From the NCBI RefSeq assembly GCF_004001325.1, contig NZ_AP018722.1, positions 1,116,001-1,180,000 of the forward strand: a stretch of DNA of 64,000 nt, given 5' to 3'. The notes beneath the pieces were generated by a model. It did no database searches. It had not been told where the DNA came from and saw nothing but the letters and a program-made list of their open reading frames with translations. The position numbers and the translations under genes were made by a program. This document shows positions 27,308 to 35,563 of the stretch, in pieces. Every line of letters starts with the position of its first letter. Positions within the stretch are counted from its first letter, which is position 1. This DNA is from Thiomicrorhabdus aquaedulcis. GTDB lineage: Bacteria > Pseudomonadota > Gammaproteobacteria > Thiomicrospirales > Thiomicrospiraceae.

Positions 27308-27831
27308 TGTTAAATTCCCTAAGTGCTGGATCACCAGGCCTGGTCAATGCCGTAATCGGTTTGGACATCTCTCTTTCGCAACAAATGCTTAGCGTGTATC
27401 AAGCGGGTCAGTTAATTAAAACTTATTCGGTGAGTACGGCTAAAAATGGCGCAGGCTCGCAAAAAAACTCTTATAAAACGCCGCTGGGCAGGCACATTGT
27501 GCGCGCTAAAATTGGTGGCGGTTTACCCATAAACAGTGTGTTAGTAGGGCGGCGACCCACCGGCGAACTGTACAGCCCACAACTGGCGCAACATGCGCCG
27601 CAGCGCGATTGGATTTTAACGCGCATTTTATGGCTGTCGGGCAAAGAACCGGGTTTAAATCGCTTGGGAGAGGTCGATACCATGCAACGCTATATTTACG
27701 TGCACGGCACGCCCGATTCCGAACCCCTGGGGGTGGCCTTATCGCACGGCTGTGTGCGCATGCGCAACGCCGATATTATTGAGCTGTTTGAGCTTACGCC
27801 GCTGTTTACCGAGGTAAATATCACCGTATGA
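27307..27831 (+). CDS. YkuD-family L,D-transpeptidase lacking a signal peptide
   Basis: The 174-residue protein is almost entirely one YkuD domain with the catalytic motif HGTPDS...SHGCVRMRNAD (Cys in SHGCVR). L,D-transpeptidases crosslink or cleave peptidoglycan peptides. This one starts MLNSLSAGSPGLVNAVIGLD with no visible signal peptide or membrane helix, so it would act in the cytosol unless the true start lies elsewhere. It is sandwiched between the peptide-binding protein (1-bp overlap) and the first permease (4-bp overlap). Confidence 0.85.
   Translation: MLNSLSAGSPGLVNAVIGLDISLSQQMLSVYQAGQLIKTYSVSTAKNGAGSQKNSYKTPLGRHIVRAKIGGGLPINSVLVGRRPTGELYSPQLAQHAPQRDWILTRILWLSGKEPGLNRLGEVDTMQRYIYVHGTPDSEPLGVALSHGCVRMRNADIIELFELTPLFTEVNITV
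27333..27344. repeat. Palindrome ACCAGGCCTGGT, exact copy 6
   Basis: Codons 9-13 of the L,D-transpeptidase, read SPGLV. Confidence 0.9.
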
Positions 27832-28751
27832 TGAGCTATTTTTTTAAATTATTAGGGTCGATTGCCCTCACCTCATGGGTGGTGGGCAGCTTGGTGTTTT
27901 TTTTAATTCACCTGGTGCCGGGTGATCCGGTGGCGGTGATGCTGGGCGACTGGGCCAGTCCCGCCGATGAAAATGCCTTGCGCCAACAATTGGGCTTGCA
28001 CCTGCCTATTTGGACACAATACATTCATTATTTAAGCGGTCTTGTGCAATTCGATTTAGGCCAATCGCTGTTTTTTCAGCAGTCGGTGAGCAGTCTAATT
28101 TCCGAACGTTTTCCCATGACCTTAAAGTTGGCGGTCGTGGCGCTGTTGGTAGCGGTGTTGATTGCGTTTCCGTTGGGATTTTGGGCGGCCATGCGCGCCG
28201 GGCAGTGGCCTGATCATTTAGCCATGACGGTTTCACTGATGGGCGTATCGATTCCAAATTTTTGGTTTGGCCCCATGCTGATTTTACTGTTTTCGCTGGG
28301 CTTGGGTTGGTTGCCGGTAAGTGGTGCGGCGCAAGATTTTTCTTGGATTTTACCCGCCATCACATTAGGCACCGCCTTGGCGGCTATTTTAGCGCGCATG
28401 TTACGTGCTTCTTTGTTAGAAGTTTTGCACGAAGATTACATTCGTACCGCTCGTGCTAAAGGCTTGCCATCACGTTGGGTGTATGGCAAACACGCGTTGT
28501 TAAATGCGCTGTTACCGGTGGTGACCATTTTGGGGTTGCAATTGGGCACATTGCTGGGTGGGGCGGTGATTACCGAGGTAGTCTTTGATTGGCCAGGCCT
28601 GGGGCAGTTGTTGGTGGAGTCGATTCAACGGCGCGACTATCCCGTGGTGCAAGGCTGTATTTTGGTGATTAGCGTGGCCTTCATTACGATTAATGGGTTA
28701 ACTGAATTGGTTTACGCCTGGATTGATCCGCGCATTAGGATGGGACGATGA
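27828..28751 (+). CDS. DppB/OppB-type peptide ABC permease
   Basis: The 307-residue inner-membrane permease has six helices and the binding-protein-dependent transport signature DYIRTARAKGLPSRWVYGKHALLNA (EAA loop). It begins ATGA, overlapping the transpeptidase stop. The N-terminal helix is followed by the GDPV stretch typical of DppB. It pairs with the downstream DppC-like protein. Confidence 0.9.
   Translation: MMSYFFKLLGSIALTSWVVGSLVFFLIHLVPGDPVAVMLGDWASPADENALRQQLGLHLPIWTQYIHYLSGLVQFDLGQSLFFQQSVSSLISERFPMTLKLAVVALLVAVLIAFPLGFWAAMRAGQWPDHLAMTVSLMGVSIPNFWFGPMLILLFSLGLGWLPVSGAAQDFSWILPAITLGTALAAILARMLRASLLEVLHEDYIRTARAKGLPSRWVYGKHALLNALLPVVTILGLQLGTLLGGAVITEVVFDWPGLGQLLVESIQRRDYPVVQGCILVISVAFITINGLTELVYAWIDPRIRMGR
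28592..28603. repeat. Palindrome variant GCCAGGCCTGGG
   Basis: Read WPGLG in the DppB-like permease, where this sequence is also family-conserved. Confidence 0.4.
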
Positions 28752-28808
28752 TGCTAATGTTATCCACGTTATCCATGTTAACTTCCCGCGTAAAGAAGGT
28801 TTTCTAAG

Positions 28809-29624
28809 GTGTTGAAATATTTAAGTTACAGCATTGTTGTCGTCTGGTTGTTAATGGCCATTATGGGGAGCTTTATTAACGAGGCCAGTGACACTGTTGT
28901 GCTCACACAATTTTTACAATCGCCTTCTTACCAGGCCTGGTTAGGTACCGATGAATTGGGACGACCTGTATTTGAACGCCTCATTTTAGGCGCGCAAACG
29001 TCGTTGTTGGTGGCGTTGGGGGTGGTGTTTTTTTCGGCGATGATTGGCGTCAGTATTGGGGTATACAGTGGGTATATGGGCGGCTGGACTGACCGCGTGA
29101 TTACCAAAGTGATTGATGTGTTTTTAGCGTTTCCGGGGTTGTTGTTGGCGATTGCTTTAGCCGCCATTTTAGGCCCAGGAATTGAAAATGTAGTCTTTGC
29201 GTTGGTGGTGGTAGGTTGGGTGGGCTATGCGCGTTTGGCGCGTGCTCAAACCTTAAGTTTACGCCACCGCGAACACATCTTGGCTGCGCGCGCGATGGCG
29301 GTTCCACAACCGTTGATATTGTTTAGGCATGTTTTGCCTTTAATTTTAGCGCCACTGGGCGTAGAGGCGACGTTTGGGATTGCTGGAGCGGTGATTTCTG
29401 AAGCGGGCTTATCGTTTTTAGGGTTGGGCGTGCAACCGCCCGATGCCTCATGGGGCAACATGATTAAAGAAGGCACGCGTTATTTATTGGTGGCTCCACA
29501 TTTAGTGTTAGCACCCGGTTTAGCCATGTTGTTGGTAGTCTTGGCGGTAAACTTGTTGGGTGACCAGTGGCGTGATTATTTGGACGTTAAACAGCGTGCT
29601 AACCAAAACTCTCGTTTGTCTTAA
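28809..29624 (+). CDS. DppC/OppC-type peptide ABC permease
   Basis: The 271-residue permease has six helices, the DELGRPVFERLILGAQTSL block and the EAA loop HREHILAARAMAVPQPLILF. The start is GTG at 28809 (MLKYLSYSIVVV) after TAAGG. No ATPase genes (dppD/dppF) follow; the next gene is on the other strand, so the ATPases must be elsewhere or shared. The palindrome at 28930 is read YQAWLG. Confidence 0.88.
   Translation: MLKYLSYSIVVVWLLMAIMGSFINEASDTVVLTQFLQSPSYQAWLGTDELGRPVFERLILGAQTSLLVALGVVFFSAMIGVSIGVYSGYMGGWTDRVITKVIDVFLAFPGLLLAIALAAILGPGIENVVFALVVVGWVGYARLARAQTLSLRHREHILAARAMAVPQPLILFRHVLPLILAPLGVEATFGIAGAVISEAGLSFLGLGVQPPDASWGNMIKEGTRYLLVAPHLVLAPGLAMLLVVLAVNLLGDQWRDYLDVKQRANQNSRLS
28930..28941. 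repeat. Palindrome ACCAGGCCTGGT, exact copy 7
   Basis: Read YQAWL in the DppC-like permease. Confidence 0.9.
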
Positions 29625-29649
29625 TTTGGTATGAACAAACCGTGTTTTG

Positions 29650-29661
29650 ACCAGGCCTGGT
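29650..29661. repeat. Palindrome ACCAGGCCTGGT, exact copy 8
   Basis: Intergenic, 26 bp after the DppC-like stop; context TGACCAGGCCTGGTTAA. Confidence 0.9.
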
Positions 29662-29668
29662 TAAGTTT

Positions 29669-29728
29669 TTAAACGTCTGTACGTGGTATATAAACGTTTA
29701 AAGGCGTTTAAAGGCAGTTATAAGCGTT
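29669..29728. repeat. Degenerate GTTTAAA-rich tandem repeat
   Basis: Several GTTTAAA/CGTTTAA units between two convergent genes, like the run after hemJ. Confidence 0.45.
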
Positions 29729-30167
29729 TAAGAATGTGAACAGGATCACCAATTTTAATTTCACCCTCTCTTAATACTTTGCAACGTGCACCACCGCGCC
29801 AGTCGGGGGTTAACGCGTCTTTTAATTTTGGATTTAGCGCCAGCATTCTTGAACATGGATCGGTTTCGCAGGTGATTTCTAATAACACTGCACCAATTTG
29901 CACTTGTTGACCAATGAGTGCCTCGCTAAAATCCATGTCGTCAATCAATAAATTAGCACGTCTTTGCGTCCAATCTAATGGTTCACCAATCAAGGCGGTA
30001 ACGGCGTCCCACGTGGCTTTAGACAATAACGTTACCTGCTTTTTAGGGTCTTTTTGACCGCGATAATCGCCGGTTAATCCGGTGGTAAGCCCTATTAAAA
30101 TACGTTCATGCGTGATTATGTCGCTTTTTGATTGTGCGTGGGTGGCGATGCCGAGTAATTTTGCCAT
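29718..30167 (-). CDS. MOSC-domain protein
   Basis: The 149-residue protein is a stand-alone MOSC domain (molybdenum cofactor sulfurase C-terminal fold), with a conserved cysteine in ITCETDPCSRM. Such small MOSC proteins are thought to bind or carry sulfur for molybdoenzymes; the specific role is unknown. AGGAG lies upstream of the ATG at 30167, whereas an extended start 51 bp upstream lacks one. Motifs PLDWTQRRANLLIDD and RGGARCKVL are family-typical. Confidence 0.85.
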   Translation of the reverse strand: MAKLLGIATHAQSKSDIITHERILIGLTTGLTGDYRGQKDPKKQVTLLSKATWDAVTALIGEPLDWTQRRANLLIDDMDFSEALIGQQVQIGAVLLEITCETDPCSRMLALNPKLKDALTPDWRGGARCKVLREGEIKIGDPVHILKRL

Positions 30168-30272
30168 GGCGTTTTCTCCTGTAAATTTGCGCCATATTAT
30201 CGCTGTTGAGTGTGACAATATTGTGAATTAACGGCTGTGTGCGGCTACTTTGGTATGATACTTACCTTAAAA

Positions 30273-30433
30273 TAGACCTTGGCACGAGTAGATGTTTAAT
30301 CAAAAATAGTTAAAGTTATCCTGCTTGTCGATGAAAAACTTGTCAATGTCTCACTGTTCACTGCATTTAATCGCTGCAATTAATTAAGTTTAACCCTATT
30401 TTTTCTTTTGCATCGCGCTCGTGCAAAGGTCTA
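30273..30433. mobile_element. 161-bp MITE-like element with long imperfect terminal inverted repeats
   Basis: The left end TAGACCTTGGCACGAG and the right end, read in reverse, TAGACCTTTGCACGAG match at 15 of 16 positions. The similarity continues with gaps for about 45 bp (GATG, AAAATAG, GTTAAA). No reading frame is present. AT-rich flanks make a target duplication ambiguous. Ends of this shape resemble IS5-type terminal repeats, but the parent transposase is not in the window. Confidence 0.6.
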
Positions 30434-30455
30434 ATTAAGAATAAAAAGGAACTCT

Positions 30456-31529
30456 ATGCACAAAGTTGAAGGTAAAGCGCTTTCATTAGGCTCTATTATG
30501 ATTGACGTTGCCGGCACCGAGCTTACGCATACAGAATGCGAGCGCTTATTGGATCCGTTAGTGGCGGGTGTTATTTTATTTAGTCGAAATTTTGAATCGA
30601 TTGAGCAGTTAACACAGCTTACTCAACACATACACGCGCTACGTCACCCACGGTTGTTAATTGGCGTAGACCATGAAGGTGGTCGGGTTCAGCGTTTTAA
30701 AACAGGTTTTACTCGCTTGCCGCCCATGCGTCTACTGGGGGAATTGTACGACCAAGACCCTAAGCACAGTTTAGAAGTGGCACAAAAAATAGGTTGGCTT
30801 TTGGCCAGTGAGCTTTTAGCGGTTGGTGTTGATTTTAGTTTTGCCCCCGTGGTCGATTTAGATTATGGAGAAAGTACCGTGATTGGCGATCGCGCGTTGC
30901 ATCGCGACCCGTTGGTGGTAGGTAATTTGGCGTTTCACCTTATGCTGGGCATGCGCAAAGCGGGCATGGCTTCGGTGGCCAAACATTTTCCTGGTCACGG
31001 CTTTATCAGTGCCGACACACACACTCATGTAGCGGTAGACGAACGACCCTTAAACGACATTGTGCAACACGATGTTCAGCCTTTTTTGCGCTTAATTGAA
31101 AACGGCTTAGATGCAGTAATGCCAGCACATGTAGTGTATTCAAACGTTGACCGTTTGCCTGCTGGTTTTTCAAACTACTGGCTGCAAACGGTATTGCGCA
31201 AGCAATGTCATTTTGAAGGGGCTATTATCAGCGATGACATGAGTATGCAGGCCGCAGTAGCTTTTGGCGGTGCAACGCAACGAGTGCTAACCGCATTGCA
31301 AGCTGGGTGTGATTTGGTGCTGGTGTGTAATCAGCCCAACGCGGTAGATGAAGTGTTGGCCAATTTAAATTGGCATGGCAGTGTGTTATCACATGCGCGA
31401 CTGATTCGGTTGCACGCCCACAATAAAGTCTTATTTGCATCATTAAAGTACGACCCACTTTGGCAAGCGGCGGTGACGGTGGTTAACCAACTTAATAATG
31501 AGTATGAGCAAAAATCACTCTTAGTATAA
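30456..31529 (+). CDS. nagZ: Beta-N-acetylhexosaminidase (peptidoglycan recycling)
   Basis: GH3-family NagZ, which removes N-acetylglucosamine from anhydromuropeptides in the cytosol. The 357-residue sequence has the catalytic KHFPGHGFISADTHTH region (the flexible loop His/Asp pair) and the nucleophile Asp in ISDDMSM. AAAAAGGA is the ribosome site. It is 22 bp downstream of the MITE-like element, whose right end could contribute to its leader. Confidence 0.94.
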   Translation: MHKVEGKALSLGSIMIDVAGTELTHTECERLLDPLVAGVILFSRNFESIEQLTQLTQHIHALRHPRLLIGVDHEGGRVQRFKTGFTRLPPMRLLGELYDQDPKHSLEVAQKIGWLLASELLAVGVDFSFAPVVDLDYGESTVIGDRALHRDPLVVGNLAFHLMLGMRKAGMASVAKHFPGHGFISADTHTHVAVDERPLNDIVQHDVQPFLRLIENGLDAVMPAHVVYSNVDRLPAGFSNYWLQTVLRKQCHFEGAIISDDMSMQAAVAFGGATQRVLTALQAGCDLVLVCNQPNAVDEVLANLNWHGSVLSHARLIRLHAHNKVLFASLKYDPLWQAAVTVVNQLNNEYEQKSLLV

Positions 31530-31591
31530 TTCGTGAATTAAAAGGTGATTGAACGGTAATTAAGGAAGGTCTTTTATAAAATGTAGACCAA

Positions 31592-31620
31592 AAAAAAGCG
31601 CCTGATCAGGGCGCTTTTTA
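31592..31620. terminator. Bidirectional terminator between nagZ and the L36 gene
   Basis: An A run, then GCGCC and GGGCGC arms around TGATCA, then TTTTT. A and T tracts on both sides let it serve both convergent genes. Confidence 0.85.
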
Positions 31621-31653
31621 GTATTTGAAACCAGTCAAATAAAGAACGACAAA

Positions 31654-31779
31654 TTAACGTTGACGCGCTTTGAATTTAGGGTTGGTTTTGCAAATAACAT
31701 ATACTTTTCCACGACGTTTAACGATTTGACAATCTTTGTGGCGTGTTTTGGCTGATTTTAACGAAGATAAAATTTTCAT
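31654..31779 (-). CDS. Ribosomal protein L36, B type (zinc-independent)
   Basis: This 41-residue protein translates as [20 protein letters not shown] to the end ...KFKARQR. That is the B-type L36 (YkgO-like), with extra N-terminal residues and without the full zinc-binding cysteine set: only two Cys are present. Such paralogues replace the zinc-binding L36 under zinc limitation in many bacteria. It is a single gene with its own promoter and a structured leader and ends at a bidirectional terminator. Confidence 0.93.
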   Translation of the reverse strand: MKILSSLKSAKTRHKDCQIVKRRGKVYVICKTNPKFKARQR

Positions 31780-31800
31780 AGGATAGATCCATCTATTGGG

Positions 31801-31841
31801 CCGAATATTAATAACCAATTCGGTTTAAGTTCAAATTTGAA
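31801..31841 (-). promoter_or_regulatory. Structured leader of the L36 B gene
   Basis: CCGAAT/ATTCGG arms form a hairpin (31801-31823), and a perfect palindrome TTCAAATTTGAA lies at 31830-31841 next to the predicted start of transcription. Either could be a regulatory site. Confidence 0.4.
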
Positions 31842-31848
31842 GTCGCGG

Positions 31849-31877
31849 ATTATACGGTTTTAATTTACCCATGTCTA
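31849..31877 (-). promoter_or_regulatory. Promoter of the L36 B gene
   Basis: On the minus strand, TAGACA (31877-31872), a 17-bp spacer and TATAAT (31854-31849). Confidence 0.7.
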
Positions 31878-32095
31878 GCAAACTGTTTAATTTATGCTTA
31901 ATTAGGCTGGTTTACGGCTCTTAATGCAGTTTTTATAAGGTTTTTTATAAGAGTAGCTGGCCTTTGGGGGTGTTTTAGTCTGTTTTAATAAAATACCGTA
32001 TAATTTGGCGCTTATAATTAAACGGTTTTATTAGGTTTGATTGAGTTCTTTAGATTCAATCAAAGCCCATTGACCAAACCTTGAGTGTTGTGACG

Positions 32096-34132
32096 ATGCT
32101 AAAAAAAGATAATTTAGATACAAAAGGCCGTGCAGAGCCTTCCCAATCAAAGCCTGGGGTCATTTCGCTTGATGTGGACACGGTAATGGGTCAAGACGGA
32201 ACACTGGCCAAATTAGTGAGCGGGTACGGTGCGCGTCAATCGCAACTGGACATGGCGCACGAGGTTAAAGCACTTATTGATCAAGACAGCACGTTGCTGG
32301 CTGAGGCCGGCACGGGCACGGGTAAAACCTTTGCGTATTTGGTACCGGCTTTGCTGTCGGGTAAAAAAGTGATTGTTTCAACTGCAACCAAAACGTTGCA
32401 AGAACAATTGGTTAGCAAAGATTTACCTATTTTACTTAAAGCTTGCGGCGTAACCGGCAAGGCACGCTTGTTTAAAGGCCGCGAAAATTATGTTTGTCCG
32501 CAACGCTTAGAAATTACCGAAACCGCCGAACAGCACAGTCGTGAAGATTGGAAAAAACTGGCTTTAATTCGCGCTTGGAGTGAGCACAAAACTAAAACAG
32601 GTGACCGCGTAGAATGCGAGTCTGTGCCTGAAGACGATCCTATTTGGCGTAAAGTCTGCGCGCGCATGGAGTTTTGCCAAGCGGCCGAGTGCAGTGCCGA
32701 GTCGGGCTGTTTTTACCCTAAAGTAAAACAGCAAGCCGCCGATGCGCAGGTTCTGGTGGTAAATCATCACCTGTTTTGTGCCGATTTATCGTTGCGTGAG
32801 CAAGGGTTTGGCGAATTACTGCCCGAGGCTGAAGTGTATATTTTTGACGAAGCGCATCGTCTGCCCGACATTGCGGCGCAGTTTTTGGGGTTTGCCATTA
32901 CTCGCGCCCAGCTAGACGAGTTGGTGCGCGACATTAAACAAGCGCAAAAACTTGAAGCTCCTGAATCGAAAGAACTTTCTGACCAGGCCAGTAAACTGGA
33001 TGAACAAGTTAAACTGCTTAATGAGTCATTAGGCAAATGGGAGCGCCGTTGGACCTGGGAGCAGCTGCAAGACGAAAAAGTTTTTCAGCAGGCCATTAAA
33101 CGGTTAATGGATGTATTAAGTTTTTTAACGGAGTCGCTTAAAGCGGTGGCCGAACGGGGTAAGCAAATTGGAGCCGTGCACAAGCGCGCCAAAGATTTGG
33201 AGGCTCAATTTAAAGATTGGATTACCAGTAAAAGTGAAAACAAAATAAGGTGGATTGAGTCTTCACAAGCGCGTTTTAAACTCAACTTAACGCCATTAAG
33301 TGTTGCAGGTCCATTTAGTCGTCAGCGTGAGCAAATGGGCGGTGCTTGGTTGTTTACATCGGCCACCTTAAGTGTGCGCAATAATTTTGATTATTTTGCC
33401 AAACGACTCGGCTTGGATGAGGCCAAAACCAGTCACTGGGACAGCCCATTTAATTACGCAATCCAAGGAGTGGTGTATCACCCGATTGGTCTGCCTGAGC
33501 CGCGTCACGAGTCGTATATTAAAGTGTGCTTGCGGGCAGCATGGCCTTTGTTAAAGGCCAGTGAAGGTCGGGCATTTATGTTGTTTACCAGTCATAAAGC
33601 TATGCAAGAAGCCAAAGCTATTTTAGAAACTCATTGGGACGGTGCGTTGTTAGTGCAGGGTGATTTGCCCAAACTTACGTTGCTTAAAAAATTTAAAGAA
33701 ACTCCTATGGCCATTTTATTAGGCACCAGCAGTTTTTGGGAGGGCGTAGACGTTAAGGGCAATGCGTTAAAGTTGGTGGTGATTGACCGTATTCCATTTG
33801 CACCGCCGGACGATCCTATTGTGCAAGCGCGAGAGGCGTATTTAAAAGAAAAAGGTTTAAATGGTTTTGTGCATTTTCAATTGCCCGAAGCTGTAATGGC
33901 CATGAAACAAGGTGCAGGGCGACTTATTCGAGATATTACGGATACCGGTGTGCTCATGCTGTGCGACCCTAGGTTGTCGTCCAAAGGCTATGGCAAAACC
34001 ATACGCGACAGCTTGCCGCCGTTTCCGTGGGTGTATTCGCCCGATGAGGCCATCGAGCGTTTGCTAGAGCCGGCATCTACTTTAGAATCAAATTTAGACA
34101 GTAAGGAAATCCTTGATGAAGCCCCAAAATAA
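32096..34132 (+). CDS. yoaA: DinG/YoaA-type Fe-S ATP-dependent DNA helicase
   Basis: XPD-like superfamily 2 helicase. The Walker A is EAGTGTGKT (about residue 77), the iron-sulfur cysteines are in NYVCPQR, CARMEFCQAAECS and GCFYPKV, DEAH is in FDEAHRL, and late motifs are FTSHKAMQEA and MKQGAGRLIRD. The overall pattern fits YoaA more than DinG, as in many gammaproteobacteria where yoaA sits next to tsaB. YoaA helps unwind damaged DNA at replication forks. I use the ATG at 32096 with GAG upstream; TTG 32081 is possible. Its end overlaps tsaB by 17 bp. Confidence 0.88.
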   Translation: MLKKDNLDTKGRAEPSQSKPGVISLDVDTVMGQDGTLAKLVSGYGARQSQLDMAHEVKALIDQDSTLLAEAGTGTGKTFAYLVPALLSGKKVIVSTATKTLQEQLVSKDLPILLKACGVTGKARLFKGRENYVCPQRLEITETAEQHSREDWKKLALIRAWSEHKTKTGDRVECESVPEDDPIWRKVCARMEFCQAAECSAESGCFYPKVKQQAADAQVLVVNHHLFCADLSLREQGFGELLPEAEVYIFDEAHRLPDIAAQFLGFAITRAQLDELVRDIKQAQKLEAPESKELSDQASKLDEQVKLLNESLGKWERRWTWEQLQDEKVFQQAIKRLMDVLSFLTESLKAVAERGKQIGAVHKRAKDLEAQFKDWITSKSENKIRWIESSQARFKLNLTPLSVAGPFSRQREQMGGAWLFTSATLSVRNNFDYFAKRLGLDEAKTSHWDSPFNYAIQGVVYHPIGLPEPRHESYIKVCLRAAWPLLKASEGRAFMLFTSHKAMQEAKAILETHWDGALLVQGDLPKLTLLKKFKETPMAILLGTSSFWEGVDVKGNALKLVVIDRIPFAPPDDPIVQAREAYLKEKGLNGFVHFQLPEAVMAMKQGAGRLIRDITDTGVLMLCDPRLSSKGYGKTIRDSLPPFPWVYSPDEAIERLLEPASTLESNLDSKEILDEAPK

Positions 34133-34925
34133 TGTAACGGTGCCATCGTTTACTCTGCTTGCCGTAGAAACCTCAACCGAGGCATGTTCGGCCGCATTGT
34201 ATTTTGACGGAAGCTACTATGAAGTGTTTGAACGCCAACCGCAAAAACACGCCCATCGTATTTTAGAAATGGTTGATGAGGTATTAAACCAAGCGGGTAT
34301 TAGCGGTTTTAATGTGGACTATTTGGCTTTTGGAGAAGGCCCCGGTGCGTTTACCGGCACGCGGATTGCCGCAGGGGTGATTCAAGGTTTAGCGTTGGGT
34401 TGGCAAAAACCAGTCATTAATATTTCGTCATTAGAGGCGATTGCCGAGGCAACGGTTAAACAGGTGGCCGCGGCATTGGTAACAACTAATCTAACGCTAT
34501 CAGAGCAGACGATTACGTGGTGTGCGTTAATGGACGCGCGCATGCAAGAAGTGTATTACCTTCAAGGACAATATCATCCGCACAGTGGTCTTTGGCAAGT
34601 GCAAGATGCACAATTGCTACCACCCGATTGCGCCTTAGAGCAAATTAAAGTTCTAAATCAAGAGCACTATGTTCATCAAGGCCTTTTAATAGGCGTGGGG
34701 GATGTAAAATCAAGTTACCCAGGCCTGGTGAATGCCTTTAAATCATGGCATGATGCACTGCCTAGTGCATTGTCTGTGGTGCGTTTAGCGCAGGTAAAAT
34801 TAGCCGATACCACGTATCGTGACTCTTTGTCAGACCATGATGTTCCTATGCCAGTGTATTTGCGCAATCACGTCGCGGATACCATTATTGAGCGTGCACT
34901 TAAAAATCAACTTAATACGCGATAA
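34116..34925 (+). CDS. tsaB: tRNA threonylcarbamoyladenosine synthesis protein TsaB
   Basis: TsaB pairs with TsaD and TsaE to make t6A37 on ANN-decoding tRNAs. The 269-residue protein has the ASKHA-fold start LLAVETSTEACSAAL and the FGEGPGAFTGTRIAAGVIQGLALG block. It is longer than E. coli TsaB. AAGGA lies before the ATG at 34116, and the gene overlaps yoaA. A one-mismatch palindrome at 34718-34729 is read YPGLVN. Confidence 0.92.
   Translation: MKPQNNVTVPSFTLLAVETSTEACSAALYFDGSYYEVFERQPQKHAHRILEMVDEVLNQAGISGFNVDYLAFGEGPGAFTGTRIAAGVIQGLALGWQKPVINISSLEAIAEATVKQVAAALVTTNLTLSEQTITWCALMDARMQEVYYLQGQYHPHSGLWQVQDAQLLPPDCALEQIKVLNQEHYVHQGLLIGVGDVKSSYPGLVNAFKSWHDALPSALSVVRLAQVKLADTTYRDSLSDHDVPMPVYLRNHVADTIIERALKNQLNTR
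34718..34729. repeat. Palindrome variant CCCAGGCCTGGT
   Basis: One mismatch; read YPGLVN in tsaB. Confidence 0.65.
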
Positions 34926-35061
34926 GCGTTATGTTGAGTGTGTTTGCTTAAAAATTAATCAATGTCACAAAACTGTAAGACTTCATTAGACTTTTTGACT
35001 TTTAAAGTTTATTACACACAATTTTATCCACAGGAAATGTGCATAAACCAGGAGTGAGCTT

Positions 35062-35530
35062 ATGGAAACCCTTCAAACCCAATACACGTCGCCTTACCAG
35101 TTGGTAATGGTGGCTATTGATTTTCAGCTCAAAGCCAAAAGGTGTTAGAGCGTGCAACTGACCTTGCCTTACAAAATAAGGCACAAATAGAGTTAATTCA
35201 TGTGGTTGAGATGCCAAGCTTTCCCGTGTTAGAAGACGTAGCCGTCATGGGCTTGCCAAGTATGTTAGATGCACAATTGCAGCAAACGCTCACCGATAAA
35301 GCCCTTACTCAATTAGCTAAGTTTGCTCAAGGGCATCAAATTCAGCAAACAACAGTATTGGTTGGTGTCCCAAGCGATGAAATTGTTCGATTTGCCCAAC
35401 AAAAAATGTCGATGTAATTGTCTTAGGCATGCACGGTCGCTCAGGATGGAAAGCTTTATTAGGATCGACGGTCAATGACGTTTTACATACGGCACCCTGT
35501 GACGTGTTGGCGGTTAAATTAGCACCATAA
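35062..35530 (+). pseudogene. Universal stress protein gene broken by two frameshifts in homopolymers
   Basis: From the ATG at 35062 the frame runs METLQTQYTSPYQLVMVAID and then stops early. Adding one T to the run at 35121-35124 restores FSAQSQKVLERATDLA, and adding one A to the run at 35401-35406 restores NVDVIVLGMHGRSGWKALLG up to the stop at 35530. The repaired protein is 156 residues with the UspA ATP-binding motif GMHGRSG-x9-GS. Both lesions are single-base losses in homopolymers, so a sequencing error is at least as likely as a real pseudogene. GGAG precedes the start. Confidence 0.85.
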
Positions 35531-35563
35531 AATTAATTTAAAAATTTAAAAAGAGGCGATGAG

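Larger units (their letters stand above)
31780..32095. other. Intergenic region between L36 B and the helicase gene
   Basis: No gene seen. It holds the leader and promoter of L36 B on the minus strand. TATAAT at about 31998 on the plus strand is a possible -10 for the helicase gene but has no clear -35. Confidence 0.5.

Noticed and set aside
28592-28603. GCCAGGCCTGGG as a functional palindrome copy
   Set aside because: DppB-family proteins often have WPGLG here, so protein constraint explains it.
32987-33000. GACCAGGCC half-palindrome in yoaA (and similarly at 59838)
   Set aside because: Only one arm is present; could be decayed copies but not supportable.
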